A stretch of DNA of 64,000 bases from Nemertoderma westbladi. Lineage: Eukaryota; Xenacoelomorpha; Nemertodermatida; Nemertodermatidae. Both the position numbers and the translations under genes were made by a program. The stretch spans positions 1 to 64,000 of the forward strand of contig JAUCBJ010002867.1 of assembly GCA_032718475.1 (NCBI GenBank), written 5' to 3'. This document shows positions 10,769-22,270 of the stretch, piece by piece (the first letter of the stretch is position 1; every line of letters starts with the position of its first letter). The notes beneath the pieces are model-generated. The model was not told the origin of the DNA. It did no database searches and saw nothing but the letters and a program-made list of their open reading frames with translations.

Positions 10769-13704
10769 TTTCCTATCCCCCATCACATTTGTTAGATCAT
10801 TGTGCTGGGAGTGTTTGGCTCAGCTCCCCAACTTCCTATCCCCCATGACATTTGTTAGATCATTGTGCTGGGAGTGTTTGGCTCAGCTCCCCAACTTCCT
10901 ATCCCCCATGACATTTGTTAGATCATTGTGCTGGGAGTGTTTGGCTCAGCTCCCCAACTTCCTATCCCCCATGACATTTGTTAGATCATTGTGCTGGGAG
11001 TGTTTCGCTCAGCTCCCCAACTTCCTATCCCCCATGACATTTGTTAGATCATTGTGCTGGGAGGGTTTGGCTCAACTTCCTATCCCCCGTGACATTTGTT
11101 AGATCATTGTGCTGGGAGGGTTTGGCTCAGCTCCCCAACTTCCTATCCCCCATGACATTTGTTAGATCATTGTGCTGGGAGGGTTTGTCTCAACTTCCTA
11201 TCCCCCATGACATTTGTTAGATCATTGTGCTGGGAGTGTTTCGCTCAGCTTCCCAACTTCCTATCCCCAATGACATTTGTTAGATCATTGTGCTGGGAGT
11301 GTTTGGCTCAGCTCCCCAACTTCCTATCCCCCATGACATTTGTTAGATCATTGTGCTGGGAGTGTTTGGCTCAACTTACTATCCCCCATGACATTTGTTT
11401 AATCATTGTGCTGGGAGTGTTTCGCTCAGCTCCCCAACTTCCTATCCCCCATGACATTAGTTAGATCATTGTGCTGGGAGTGTTTGGCTCAGCTTCCCAA
11501 CTTCCTATCCCCCATGACATTTGTTAGATCATTGTGCTGGGAGTGTTTGGCTCAGCTTCCCAACTTCCTATCCCCAATGACATTTGTTAGATCATTGTGC
11601 TGGGAGGGTTTGGCTCAGCTTCCCAACTTCCTATCCCCCATGACATTTGTTAGATCATTGTGCTGGGAGTGTTTGGCTCAGCTCCCCAACTTCCTATCCC
11701 CCATGACATTTGTTAGATCATTGTGCTGGGAGTGTTTCGCTCAGCTCCCCAACTTCCTATCCCCAATGACATTTGTTAGATCATTGTGCTGGGAGTGTTT
11801 GGCTCAGCTCCCCAACTTCCTATCCCCAATGACATTTGTTAGATCATTGTGCTGGGAGGGTTTGGCTCAGCTTCCCAACTTCCTATCCCCAATGACATTT
11901 GTTAGATCATTGTGCTGGGAGTGTTTGGCTCAGCTCCCCAACTTCCTATCCCCAATGACATTTGTTAGATCATTGTGCTGGGAGGGTTTGGCTCAGCTTC
12001 CCAACTTCCTATCCCCAATGACATTTGTTAGATCATTGTGCTGGGAGTGTTTGGCTCAGCTACCCAACTTCCTATCCCCAATGACATTTGTTAGATCATT
12101 GTGCTGGGAGTGTTTGGCTCAGCTTCCCAACTTCCTATCCCCAATGACATTTGTTAGATCATTGTGCTGGGAGTGTTTGGCTCAGCTTCCCAACTTCCTA
12201 TCCCCCATGACATTTGTTAGATCATTGTGCTGGGAGGGTTTGGCTCAGCTTCCCAACTTCCTATCCCCAATGACATTTGTTAGATCATTGTGCTGGGAGG
12301 GTTTGGCTCAGCTTCCCAACTTCCTATCCCCAATGACATTTGTTAGATCATTGTGCTGGGAGTGTTTGGCTCAGCTACCCAACTTCCTATCCCCAATGAC
12401 ATTTGTTAGATCATTGTGCTGGGAGTGTTTGGCTCAGCTTCCCAACTTCCTATCCCCAATGACATTTGTTAGATCATTGTGCTGGGAGTGTTTGGCTCAG
12501 CTTCCCAACTTCCTATCCCCCATGACATTTGTTAGATCATTGTGCTGGGAGTGTTTGGCTCAGCTCCCCAACTTCCTATCCCCCATGACATTTGTTAGAT
12601 CATTGTGCTGGGAGTGTTTCGCTCAGCTCCCCAACTTCCTATCCCCAATGACATTTGTTAGATCATTGTGCTGGGAGTGTTTGGCTCAGCTCCCCAACTT
12701 CCTATCCCCAATGACATTTGTTAGATCATTGTGCTGGGAGGGTTTGGCTCAGCTTCCCAACTTCCTATCCCCAATGACATTTGTTAGATCATTGTGCTGG
12801 GAGTGTTTGGCTCAGCTCCCCAACTTCCTATCCCCAATGACATTTGCTAGATCATTGTACTGGGAGGGTTTGGCTCAGCTTCCCAACTTCCTATCCCCAA
12901 TGACATTTGTTAGATCATTGTGCTGGGAGTGTTTGGCTCAGCTACCCAACTTCCTATCCTCCATGACATTTGTTAGATCATTGTGCTGGGAGGGTTTGGC
13001 TCAGCTTCCCAACTTCCTATCCCCAATGACATTTGTTAGATCATTGTGCTGGGAGTGTTTGGCTCAGCTACCCAACTTCCTATCCCCAATGACATTTGTT
13101 AGATCATTGTGCTGGGAGTGTTTGGCTCAGCTTCCCAACTTCCTATCCCCCATGACATTTGTTAGATCATTGTGCTGGGAGGGTTTGGCTCAGCTTCCCA
13201 ACTTCCTATCCCCAATGACATTTGTTAGATCATTGTGCTGGGAGGGTTTGGCTCAGCTTCCCAACTTCCTATCCCCAATGACATTTGTTAGATCATTGTG
13301 CTGGGAGGGTTTGGCTCAGCTTCCCAACTTCCTATCCCCAATGACATTTGTTAGATCATTGTGCTGGGAGGGTTTGGCTCAGCTTCCCAACTTCCTATCC
13401 CCCATGACATTTGTTAGATCATTGTGCTGGGAGGGTTTGGCTCAGCTACCCAACTTCCTATCCCCAATGACATTTGTTAGATCATTGTGCTGGGAGGGTT
13501 TGGCTCAGCTTCCCAACTTCCTATCCCCAATGACATTTGTTAGATCATTGTGCTGGGAGTGTTTGGCTCAGCTTCCCAACTTCCTATCCCCTATGACATT
13601 TGTTAGATCATTGTGCTGGGAGGGTTTGGCTCAGCTACCCAACTTCCTATCCCCAATGACATTTGTTAGATCATTGTGCTGGGAGGGTTTGGCTCAGCTT
13701 CCCA
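10769..13704. repeat. 63-bp minisatellite, left block
   Basis: About 47 near-identical 63-bp units run in one orientation. Because 63 is divisible by three, one frame stays open and spells a 21-residue unit containing SLCWECLAQLP. Shorter 55-bp units, which lack GCTCCCCA, shift the frame and break the open frames. Variation among units is mostly at fixed positions (CCCC/CCCA, GAGTG/GAGGG, GGCTC/CGCTC). The array resumes at 30183 after a BEL element. Confidence 0.95.
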
Positions 13705-15615
13705 TAATTGGAAGAGATACGCCTATTCCTACTATTGGAAGAGACGGTAACAATACCTGCAATATCCTACTGTAAAGTTTGTAAATCAAATCATAAATCC
13801 GACCTTCTCACCAAAACAGTAAACTCTAAGTAAGCGAATATATTGCAGTATTGATCTCTTATAACCGGTGAGGCAGAAAACAGTCTACGAGCAGACAAAC
13901 TTCGATAAAACAAAATCCCGCGCAGCGAATCCTAAAATCAGGCTGACTCACTGACGGACTAAGGGGCTCGTATACTTTGCCGCGGTGTGATTTATATGGT
14001 TGGGCAAAGGGACGCTAGCTAGGTATAGAGCAGATTTGGAGATGTCTAACTAGCGGGCAAAGCACAGTACGGACTAAGTTAATTTTATATATTTCGAGGT
14101 GTAAATAATTTCTAACGCGCGTGTGTTAATTCTGAACGGTCAAAACAGTTTTGCTCCTTCACATATATAATTACTGGGTACGGTGTGCATTTTACGAATA
14201 TTCTAATTTTATAACTTGTAGGTCCAATACTCACGAATAATAAGGTTCCTTCCCCTCTTGCGTATTTCCAGGACTCAAATTCAGGCATAAGGTTAATACT
14301 ACGCCCAGAATTCGGCAATTTTAGGTACCAGGTCCCTGATACTAAGAAGAGATGTGTTAGTTTACTACTGTAGGCGTACGGGTACTAATAGCTATCCTGC
14401 AGTCCTGGCTCCTATCTAGAATTTTAGTCACCCAGGTAGTCCGGGTAACTTCCTATTAGGGCGTTGGCGGGGACACGGTAGATGTTAGTATATCCCTGAT
14501 AGCCTCAATTTATTTGCGCCTAGCGTAAACTGCCCTACCGCCTGAACGGTACAATCCCAATTCAGGTGAAAACACAGCAACCCCCTAGCCTACAAGTTCT
14601 GATGTAATGGACACTGTTGTACGGCAAATAGTCGCACACACACCTGTACTTAGCAAGAGTTAAGCGTACAGTTTGCTGCACCCTAACCAATGTGTATGCC
14701 TTGTACCGGTGTGCCTACGTCCTATCTGCGTACTAGTATCTGCTCTCTCTCCCTCCCCCGTAGGAATGTGAAGGTCTACTGTGGGTTTTCCTGAATCAAG
14801 ACAGTACAGTCCCTATGATGTAATTTTAGGCTTGCAGCGTGTCACTACGTCTACCTTTGATCTTTTGGTCTTACACTTAGGTAGCAAGGATCGAACGCTG
14901 TCTAACCTTTCAGGCGATGGGCGAATAACTCTAAGATGGTATTGCGGGTTGTCTCTCGTCTACATTCCCGTGATGTTCCCGTTCATTGCTGCGGCCCGAT
15001 CTCTAGCCGGCCATCCTGTCCCTGAGTTTGTTCACCGTAGTGAAACCATAGTAAAACAGATAGAAAAGGGCTGAGATGTGACTAGTATTTCTGACTTTTA
15101 TTACAAAAGATATAATAACTATTATACAATAAACAATGTAATCTGAAATAAGACAGAAAGTGAATGATGGATTGATAACTAATGAACAAATCGCACCTTT
15201 ATATAGCAAATTTGTGCCGCAATCAATCGAGAAAATTCTCGATTGTTCTATGGGTTCTAACAAGGTTTTAAAGATAGCTTATTGGTCCAGCTAATATATA
15301 ACTTGCACGACATTGGTTGCAATCAAATAACTACAGCATTATTGGTACAGACAAATGCAATTAATTTGTAGCGGTTAATTTAAATGAGTTGAAATTCTGC
15401 ACAAAAAATAATTCGCACTTACTAGGATTCGAACTCGATACCTACTACACATATAATTTCCAACGCTCTACCAACTGAGCTACTGAACCACTTGACCGAT
15501 AGATGCATAATAGATAGAACCAATACTAATGAAAACTCAAAGCAATCTTTACAAAGTTAATTCGAATAAAATAAAATTTTGAAAATCCACGGCATTTAGG
15601 GAATATAATTCTATA
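13705..15615 (-). repeat. 3' LTR of the BEL element (1911 bp)
   Basis: It is nearly identical to 28280-30182. The differences I noticed are an 8-bp insertion (GCAGTCCT, about 14399-14406) and single substitutions. It contains a tRNA-like Pol III unit (15402-15492) and the 46-nt segment 14760-14805 that is complementary to the leader next to the 5' LTR. Open frames inside it have no recognisable domains and occur identically in both LTRs. Confidence 0.92.
15402..15492 (-). ncRNA. tRNA-like Pol III unit in the 3' LTR
   Basis: On the minus strand there is a perfect tRNA-style A box (TAGCTCAGTTGGTAGAGC, 15465-15482), a near-perfect B box (AGTTCGAATCC, about 15425-15436) and a T6 run just downstream (about 15402-15408). 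Acceptor and anticodon stems do not pair convincingly, so this is a tRNA relic or SINE head and not a working tRNA. It lies in the first 15% of the LTR in element sense, presumably U3. Confidence 0.45.
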
Positions 15616-16512
15616 CCGCTCCATGAAAACAGGATATTATCGTGCATAAAATATACGGTTTTCACCAATAATCAATCAAACTATAGAATACTTAGGGCGT
15701 ACTTACATATTTACAATTAAGTTTCAAACAATACTTCCTTTCTACGTAATGATTCGATACAAAAATAATTACAAATTCAAACTTTACGTAGTTAAGGCTT
15801 TACTAAGTAAGTACAATATAAATCTAAATTAAATTCACCAATATAAATCTATTGCATCTCAGATATTGCATAAATTCAAACAATTACAAATACAAATAAA
15901 TGAAAACAATAAGAAAGGCTCGCGAGTCTTCCATCTACTATTGCATCTCAAATATTGCATAAATTCAAGTAATTACAAATACTTTCGTGCCTAAATGTAG
16001 ATTGCATAAGTTTGGAATAATTACAAATATGAGTCTTTCTGAGCACAAAATTTTCTATCTATAAAACTTTCTATTTCACTGTAAATACAAATACTGCTTA
16101 TAAATTGCATAATATCCGGAACAATATAAATTGCATAAGTTCGGAATAATATAAATTGCATAAGTTCGAAATAATCACGTAAATATAAAATATAAATTCT
16201 TACTAAATATAAGTCTTTACTTAAATATAAATATAAACTGCATAAGTTTAGAATAATATAAACCTTTTGCATCTCAAATATGAAACATAAATCTTTCAAA
16301 TATAAGTTCCTTCTAAGCTTTCTAAATTTCATAAATTCGGAACAATACAAATTGCATAAGTTTGGAATAAGCACAAATATAAAATATAAGTTTTTACTAA
16401 ATATGAGTCCCTTTCAGAATACAAAACTTTCTAAATATAAAACATATAATTCAAATAAATCGCAAATCATAAGAAAGGCCCACGAGTCTTCCGTCCACCC
16501 TTGCCCTCCCTT
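15616..16512 (-). other. 3' UTR of the BEL element with polypurine tract
   Basis: The polypurine tract GGAGCGG (minus strand, 15616-15622) abuts the LTR. Upstream in element sense is an AT-rich stretch with at least eight degenerate copies of a motif near ATTGCATAAGTTCGGAATAAT (about 15865, 15952, 16004, 16107, 16127, 16154, 16238, 16352). Two copies of the element-wide GGAAGACT motif are at 15912-15932 and 16472-16492. I see no coding sequence. Confidence 0.6.
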
Positions 16513-18166
16513 TTATCGCTTAGTGGATCGAGCCCTGCCGCGTCCTCGAAAACTGCGCACAGGTGACTTTGCTCGCGATATGGGACTTGTGGGGCGAGTC
16601 ACTGGTTTACTTGGGACGTTGAGAGACGGTGCAACTATTTCCTCGCAAATTCGTCTATTTGGCATCCCAAAACCTCGACCGATTCCTCGTGACCGATCAG
16701 TTGTCGCTACAGTTGGTAGAACGTCTGGGAACGCGCGAGGAGTGGACGACGCAGACCCAAGAGTAGCTTGCGCCCCCTGTTGATCAGCTGGTGTATGTCC
16801 CGATCCTCCTACCGGTTCTCTTGGAAGTGATACCGTATCCCGAGTAACTCGAATAGTCGGCTCAACTCCCTTGCGTTCTTCCATATTAATAATTTTCTTC
16901 AATTGTTGGCCCACTTTCTGGACCCGTATGATCCTACCCTGCCCGTCCTCCCGAGGGTGACGTGCAGACGGCGCAACCGGAGTGGCTGATATATTCGTCG
17001 CCTCTAGGACCTCTTCTTCCTCGAATACGCTCGCTCGTATACGTTTATGGTAAAACGCGGCTCGGTACGCCCATGCGACGGTTAACCAAGCTCCTTTATT
17101 CCGCTTTTCGGTTCGGAAACGATCAAATTCACCATACGTGATACGATTTACGACTTTCTGAAAATTCCACGTGTTTTGTTATCTGGGTGAATCTGTAACA
17201 GATACTCGCGCACCACTCGGAATCCGCTGTCGTGGGGCAAAATATCGACAACCTCGATAAGTTCGTCATACTGGGGCATAGCGGAGATATATCCTTCCGA
17301 CATCATCGTTTGAGGATTTACCGCCCAAAATCCGAGATGCGCTCTCATCGGAAACCGTCTTCTCTGTGCCGATACATGTTCGTCGGCTAAATCTTCCCAC
17401 TCATCAAATAACTTCCTCACAAGTTTTACAGATTCGTGTTCATAAGGTATGTCTCTCAGTTGGCATTCAGATGCTCGATGTCCCTTTATATTGCAGTAAG
17501 TACATTGAGCCATAAATCTCCAGCAAGTATAAAAGGTATGAGACCCTTGATCCCCACACCATCCACAGATTAGCTGAGTCGTAGTAATGTGCTTTCCACT
17601 GCACTTTGCCATATGATGTCCAGCGACGCCACATTTACTACACATCGTATTAGCAGGGTACCACACTCGTTCGTATATAAGATCTCCAATCGGTCGAGCG
17701 CTTCCTCCCATACTATAATCGTAATCATCTGGGTCTATGGGTTGGTAGGTTTCTGAAGGTTGTATACAAACTATAGCATCTGTTGCTTCAAGTTGTCGAA
17801 TCTCCGTCTGAGATTTCTTCGGGAGGTTCCTTTCTATCTCAAGAAGTTCCTCTAAAGGATCGTCGGCGATCGTAGTAGTTACTTCGAATTCATCACCAAG
17901 GTGACCGATAGGCGCGCGCGTCTGCCGTGATTCATCCGTAATTTCCACGATACGTTCTCCTTCATAGGGTAACAATGTAAACATAGATGGTCTTTCGATA
18001 AGAGATCCCGCACAGCGAAGATACACGTCTCGAAATATGCTAAATCCTGCTCGAGTAAAGGCATTGCTGTCTTTGCGAGCTTCGCTGTACTTTCTGATAA
18101 TTCCTTTATACCAAATATAGTGTAGTCTTTTGCTCCAAATCGTTCGAATGAAGCTGCCGCTTCCTC
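16513..18166 (-). pseudogene. BEL third ORF: triple zinc-knuckle protein with a frameshift
   Basis: The ORF lies between pol and the 3' LTR, in the env position. Three knuckles sit at about 17470-17660: C-x2-C-x4-H-x4-C, C-x2-C-x5-H-x4-C and C-x2-C-x4-H-x4-C, with a cluster spacing matching the ORF at 522-2297. Homology covers roughly 300 residues on both sides of the knuckles. The frame is open from about 18166 with no in-frame Met until 18026, so the N-terminus is truncated or shifted. A one-base frame change in an AATTTTC run near 17160 separates the knuckle part from a basic, Ser/Pro/Arg-rich tail ending at 16513. There is no signal peptide or membrane segment, so it does not look like an envelope. 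Function is unknown; nucleic-acid binding is likely. Confidence 0.7.
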
Positions 18167-18322
18167 TTGGATATCATATCCCCATCTCGGCTCTCCTTGT
18201 ATCCCTTTCTCCATAATTAGAGGTGTAGTTACATAATCATTACTACTAGAGGGAATACAACAGAGTTTGTGGTTAGTTGTGAGGAGACGTGAGAGTTTCG
18301 TCTGCCTTTTGGGCTTCGACAA

Positions 18323-18877
18323 CGCTCTAACCTCCTACCCATAGCCTAAGATCTAGGGTTTCTTTAATGACACGCTGCTTCTTATCTAAAATTTTTTGCC
18401 GAAATAAAAACGAATTTGGGCTAAACTGGCCGTGAGTCTAAAAATACTCACTTTTTGATCCCAAACTATTATCAGAAAATAAGCAGTCAAGAATTAGTAA
18501 TAAATATAGGGGAGTCTATTTATTGACGTAACTTATTGAAACAAGACCGTGTAAAATTTAATTAAAATTTTAAGAAAGGCTCGCAAGTCTTCCTCTCTTG
18601 TTTCTCTAATTTTAAGTTCCACCCGACTGTACCCTGAAATCTATTCACTGGAGAAAATTTTAAAAATTTTTCAAATCCAAATGGATTGTCTAAAATTTCG
18701 AAAATGTCTCAATATTGTGAGTTCCAAGTAGAATTCCATTTCTTATACCTACAAATCCCGCTCCTATGTGACACATAAGGGTACTACCCTCAATGTTCAC
18801 ATATAAAGACAATGGAATTCTACCGCTGTCCTTACTACGGTGTACAGGTACGTGGAAATCTATTTGTAAACTCCTAA
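18323..18877. other. Spacer between BEL pol and third ORF
   Basis: About 0.55 kb of AT-rich noncoding DNA. It contains one copy of the recurrent motif (18573-18593) in a 28-nt block, AGAAAGGCTC to CTCTCTTG, that is identical to one inside the integrase linker at 21113-21140. Confidence 0.6.
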
Positions 18878-21800
18878 TTATTTACTAGTATTAGGTGGAG
18901 ATTTGTAGTCTCCAGACTCGTTACGAGTCTCTTCAAGAAGTACGAGACGTTGAGTCGGTCTGTCTACTGTACGACCGTCAATTGTCCGTACTGTCACAGT
19001 TCTTGTCACTCCATCCATAGATGGATGTGTGGCTAAAATGACACCTGTTATCCAGAAGCGTCTTTTTAGATTCACTTCTGCCAACAGCACGTGATCTCCC
19101 GGCTTTAATGCGCGGGTGTTATTGTACCAGTTTGTTCTGGCAGAAATAGAGGGCAAATAATGGTTTTGCCATATTTCCCAGAATTTGTTAGCTAGTAGTT
19201 GCGTGATTTTCCACGCTTTTCTCCCGTAACTATCGCTTTCTATTGGAATAGAAATCGGCGTTAATGTCGTCGGTGCCTGCATAAGCAGGTGTGCCGGTGT
19301 TAAAGCAAACTGGGATTGTTTGTCATCGGGTACTAATACTATTGGTCTAGTATTTAGTATTGCCTCGATTTCAACAAACAATGTTGTCAGTTGGTCGTCT
19401 GTTAATATGTGGTTTACTGGAATGACCTTTGCCATTGCTGTCTTTATAGATCTAATCAGTCTCTCCCAGACTCCGCCTCTCCAAGGACTATCTGGAGGAT
19501 TGAACTTCCAAACAATCTTGTGAGGTTGCAGTTCGTTCGAGATTTGATCATGATCTAATTTCTTAAAGGCTCTAGCAATCTCATTCCGAGCACCAACAAA
19601 GTTTGTCCCTTGGTCTGAGTACAAGCATTTTACTAGTCCGCGTCTAGCGATAAATCGCCGCAGTGCTAGTATAAACGCGTTGGTGGAAAGATCCATCACA
19701 CGTTCAATGTGAACTGCCCTACTGGACATACATGTGAAAATCAGTCCCCAGCGTTTTACTAGTATACGTCCACGTTTCGTATGTATGGGACCAAAGCAAT
19801 CAATTCCAGTCTCTGTAAAAGGTGGTCTGAATGCTTGAAGTCGTGCTTGTGGTAGTTCACTCATTTCTTGGGTACCTATTCTAGAATGTACTTTTTTACA
19901 AATAATACACGTACGTGTCACTGAACTTAATGCTTTACTGGGTCTAATTAATACAAATCTAGTACGTAAGTAGGAAAGACAGTGGTGTCTTCCAGCGTGT
20001 TTCAGATGTAAATGTGCGTCCAGTATCATTGCACGTTGTAGTTCGTGGTGTTGCGGTATTATTATTGGGTACCTAAAGTTTGTGTTAAAGTCAATGTTTT
20101 GAAGCCGAGATTTATGACAAATTAAGCCATTATAAATAATCGGACTCCAACTCAGTATCGGTGACGACTTGATTGGTTGACCTTGATGTATAGATGTGAA
20201 TTCGCGCGCGAAATATCGCAGTTGGTAATGGCGAATTAATTTAATTTCACACCTGTCAATCTCAGCCAATGTAAGTCGACGTGTAAAGTCACGTTTGCCT
20301 TTAACGTATTGTACAAAACGTACAATCCACGCTAGTTTTCGGCAAGCGTTCGACCAAGAATCTGTTAGGTTTACAATACGGTCGACATGAGTATTTGTGA
20401 CGTCATCAGGTAAGTCAATTGAGAATTTGGAAGGTTTTGAATTACTAGAAGGGCCCACGGGTCCGCCGGTAAGTATTCCCTTGTTGACTGTTGATCCGTC
20501 CGGGTCTACAAGTAATTTGTCCTTCTTTGTCTTCTTACCTTGATTGTCGGTACTTTGTAAGTCGATCGTTAATGGTGGTTTGAACTCTATGGGGTCAGTG
20601 GGTTTTGGTAAACTTATTTTCCTGCCGACATTAATCCCAGGTCTCACCATAGGTTGTAAGTTCGGTATGTCTCTTGAGCGCAAAGTAACACCTGTATTTA
20701 CATTAGCGTAGGTACTACCCACATCTGCAATACATGAGGTTTCACCATGTTTATGGTTGCTCAAGTGTGTCAAAATTGGTAGTTTGTCAATACAAGGCCG
20801 CTCCAATAGGGAAACTGCGGCTTTATCGTTAGTCAATACATTACTAGTGTCTAGTCGACTGTCTAGTAATGTGTCTGGCGATACGTCTGGTAACGTATCT
20901 AGTTGTTTGTCAATAGAAGGCCGCTCCAATAGAGAAACTGCGGCTTTACTGTTTGTCAGTGTGTTACTAGCGTCTGGTGGAACATTTTGTGATATGTCTG
21001 GCAAAATGTCTGGTTGACTGTCTAGTAACGTGTCTGGTTGACCGTCTGGCGATATGTCTGGTTGACCGTCTGGCGATATGTCTGGTTGACCGTCTGGCGA
21101 TATGTCTGGTGTAGAAAGGCTCGCAAGTCTTCCTCTCTTGACCTTTGAAGTTATATCCTTCCATTTCGCCTTCGGTTTTTTCTTTAGTTTCGCCGCCGTC
21201 GTCCTTTTCTTTGTCTTCCCCTTTTTTGGTTTCTTGATTTCGGCGTCCTTGGGGATGGTGTTGGACTTGTTGTCGTATAACGGAGGCCAATCTTGTGTCG
21301 ATTTCTGCAAGAACTGGGGTCCGTGTTGCCAAAACTCTTTGTTCTCCGGTTTACAGAATTCCTCAGGCATCATTCCTCGCGACGCAATATCAGCTGGGTT
21401 TTGTGGTCCTGGACAATGTCGCCAATCCTCTTTTATTGAACGGTCTAGAATTTCCGCGCGACGGTTAGCAACGAATGTCTTGAATTCGAGTGTGTCGTTG
21501 TTTATGTAAAATAAAACCAACGTCGCGTCAGTCCAATAAAATATCTGTAAACTCGACTGTAGTTCTGTCTGTATGAGGTTCACGATGGTGGTTGACAGGG
21601 TCGCGGCTTGTAGCTCGGCTCGTGGTGTCGTCATATACTTAGTAGGCATGGTCTTAGCCTTGGAAGTAATGAGCGAAACATCGAACTCGTCTGATTCTAC
21701 TTGTCTGCGCAAATACGCTGCCACACCAAACCCGTTGTCACTGGCGTCGGAAAAACAGTGTAGTTCCAAGTTGTCAGGAAATGTACTCTGTAATGGAAAG

Positions 21801-22270
21801 TAAACCCTGGGTATGGAATAATCCTCTAACGAAGACAATTCCGCCTCCCAGGTCTTCCATAAGTCCACTTGATCTGATGAGATCGGCTCGTCCCACGTTA
21901 GTCCATCCTTCCATATACTGCGCATATAAATGCGGGCTTGCAGTATCACTGGACTGATGAATCCTAACGGGTCGAACAATCGGCTCAACTTTGACAAGCA
22001 TGATCTCTTGGTCAGTGTGTTTCCTTGACTGTCCAGTCTCACCTTCACTCGAAAGTTGTCTGTGTTTGGGTCCCAAAAGAGCCCCAACACCTTAGTCGTC
22101 GGTAGTGGTTCGAACTCTAGGTCTATGTCACCACCTCCACGCTCAGTAGTTCCGAATGAGTCAACTAATTCGGCACTGTTTGAGGCGAATTTGGTGAGGT
22201 TAAAACCTCCGCCCGCCAAGCAGTCCCGTAATTGATGTGCTACTGTTGTAGCACGTCTACTGTGTCGCAA
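18878..22270 (-). CDS. pol: BEL/Pao Pol: end of RT, RNase H, integrase
   Basis: This 1130-residue ORF continues the polyprotein after a one-base frame break at about 22255-22265. RNase H spans residues 170-300 with the acidic set D175 (SDASDNGFG), E219 (RAELQAA), D248 (WTDATLV) and D294 (NPADIASRG). Residues 310-660 form a low-complexity linker with a repeated SPDGQPDI unit. The integrase has an HHCC zinc domain (about 725-790, ending CIICKK) and the catalytic triad in IDCFGP (about 823), YSDQGTNF (about 884) and GGVWERLI (about 934). It ends with the BEL-specific C-terminal domain (WYNNTRALKPGDHVLLAE and onward). Integration would be by this enzyme into 5-bp staggered sites, which agrees with the observed target duplication. 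Confidence 0.93.
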   Translation of the reverse strand: MRHSRRATTVAHQLRDCLAGGGFNLTKFASNSAELVDSFGTTERGGGDIDLEFEPLPTTKVLGLFWDPNTDNFRVKVRLDSQGNTLTKRSCLSKLSRLFDPLGFISPVILQARIYMRSIWKDGLTWDEPISSDQVDLWKTWEAELSSLEDYSIPRVYFPLQSTFPDNLELHCFSDASDNGFGVAAYLRRQVESDEFDVSLITSKAKTMPTKYMTTPRAELQAATLSTTIVNLIQTELQSSLQIFYWTDATLVLFYINNDTLEFKTFVANRRAEILDRSIKEDWRHCPGPQNPADIASRGMMPEEFCKPENKEFWQHGPQFLQKSTQDWPPLYDNKSNTIPKDAEIKKPKKGKTKKRTTAAKLKKKPKAKWKDITSKVKRGRLASLSTPDISPDGQPDISPDGQPDISPDGQPDTLLDSQPDILPDISQNVPPDASNTLTNSKAAVSLLERPSIDKQLDTLPDVSPDTLLDSRLDTSNVLTNDKAAVSLLERPCIDKLPILTHLSNHKHGETSCIADVGSTYANVNTGVTLRSRDIPNLQPMVRPGINVGRKISLPKPTDPIEFKPPLTIDLQSTDNQGKKTKKDKLLVDPDGSTVNKGILTGGPVGPSSNSKPSKFSIDLPDDVTNTHVDRIVNLTDSWSNACRKLAWIVRFVQYVKGKRDFTRRLTLAEIDRCEIKLIRHYQLRYFAREFTSIHQGQPIKSSPILSWSPIIYNGLICHKSRLQNIDFNTNFRYPIIIPQHHELQRAMILDAHLHLKHAGRHHCLSYLRTRFVLIRPSKALSSVTRTCIICKKVHSRIGTQEMSELPQARLQAFRPPFTETGIDCFGPIHTKRGRILVKRWGLIFTCMSSRAVHIERVMDLSTNAFILALRRFIARRGLVKCLYSDQGTNFVGARNEIARAFKKLDHDQISNELQPHKIVWKFNPPDSPWRGGVWERLIRSIKTAMAKVIPVNHILTDDQLTTLFVEIEAILNTRPIVLVPDDKQSQFALTPAHLLMQAPTTLTPISIPIESDSYGRKAWKITQLLANKFWEIWQNHYLPSISARTNWYNNTRALKPGDHVLLAEVNLKRRFWITGVILATHPSMDGVTRTVTVRTIDGRTVDRPTQRLVLLEETRNESGDYKSPPNTSK

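Noticed and set aside
11406-13775. 789-residue ORF of 21-residue repeats
   Set aside because: It is the 63-bp minisatellite read in frame. Breaks coincide with 55-bp units, and there is no start context, signal peptide or domain.
14112-15263. Several 68-97-residue ORFs in the BEL LTR, repeated at 28687-29830
   Set aside because: They are in both LTRs, carry no recognisable motif, and differ in frame and strand. They are chance frames.
17879-18322. 147-residue minus-strand ORF overlapping the start of the third BEL ORF
   Set aside because: Homology to the ORF at 522-2297 follows the other frame through this region, so this is a shadow frame.
22240-22270. Programmed ribosomal frameshift in BEL pol
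   Set aside because: The shift is inside the RT domain and no slippery heptamer is visible. A mutation or sequence error is simpler.
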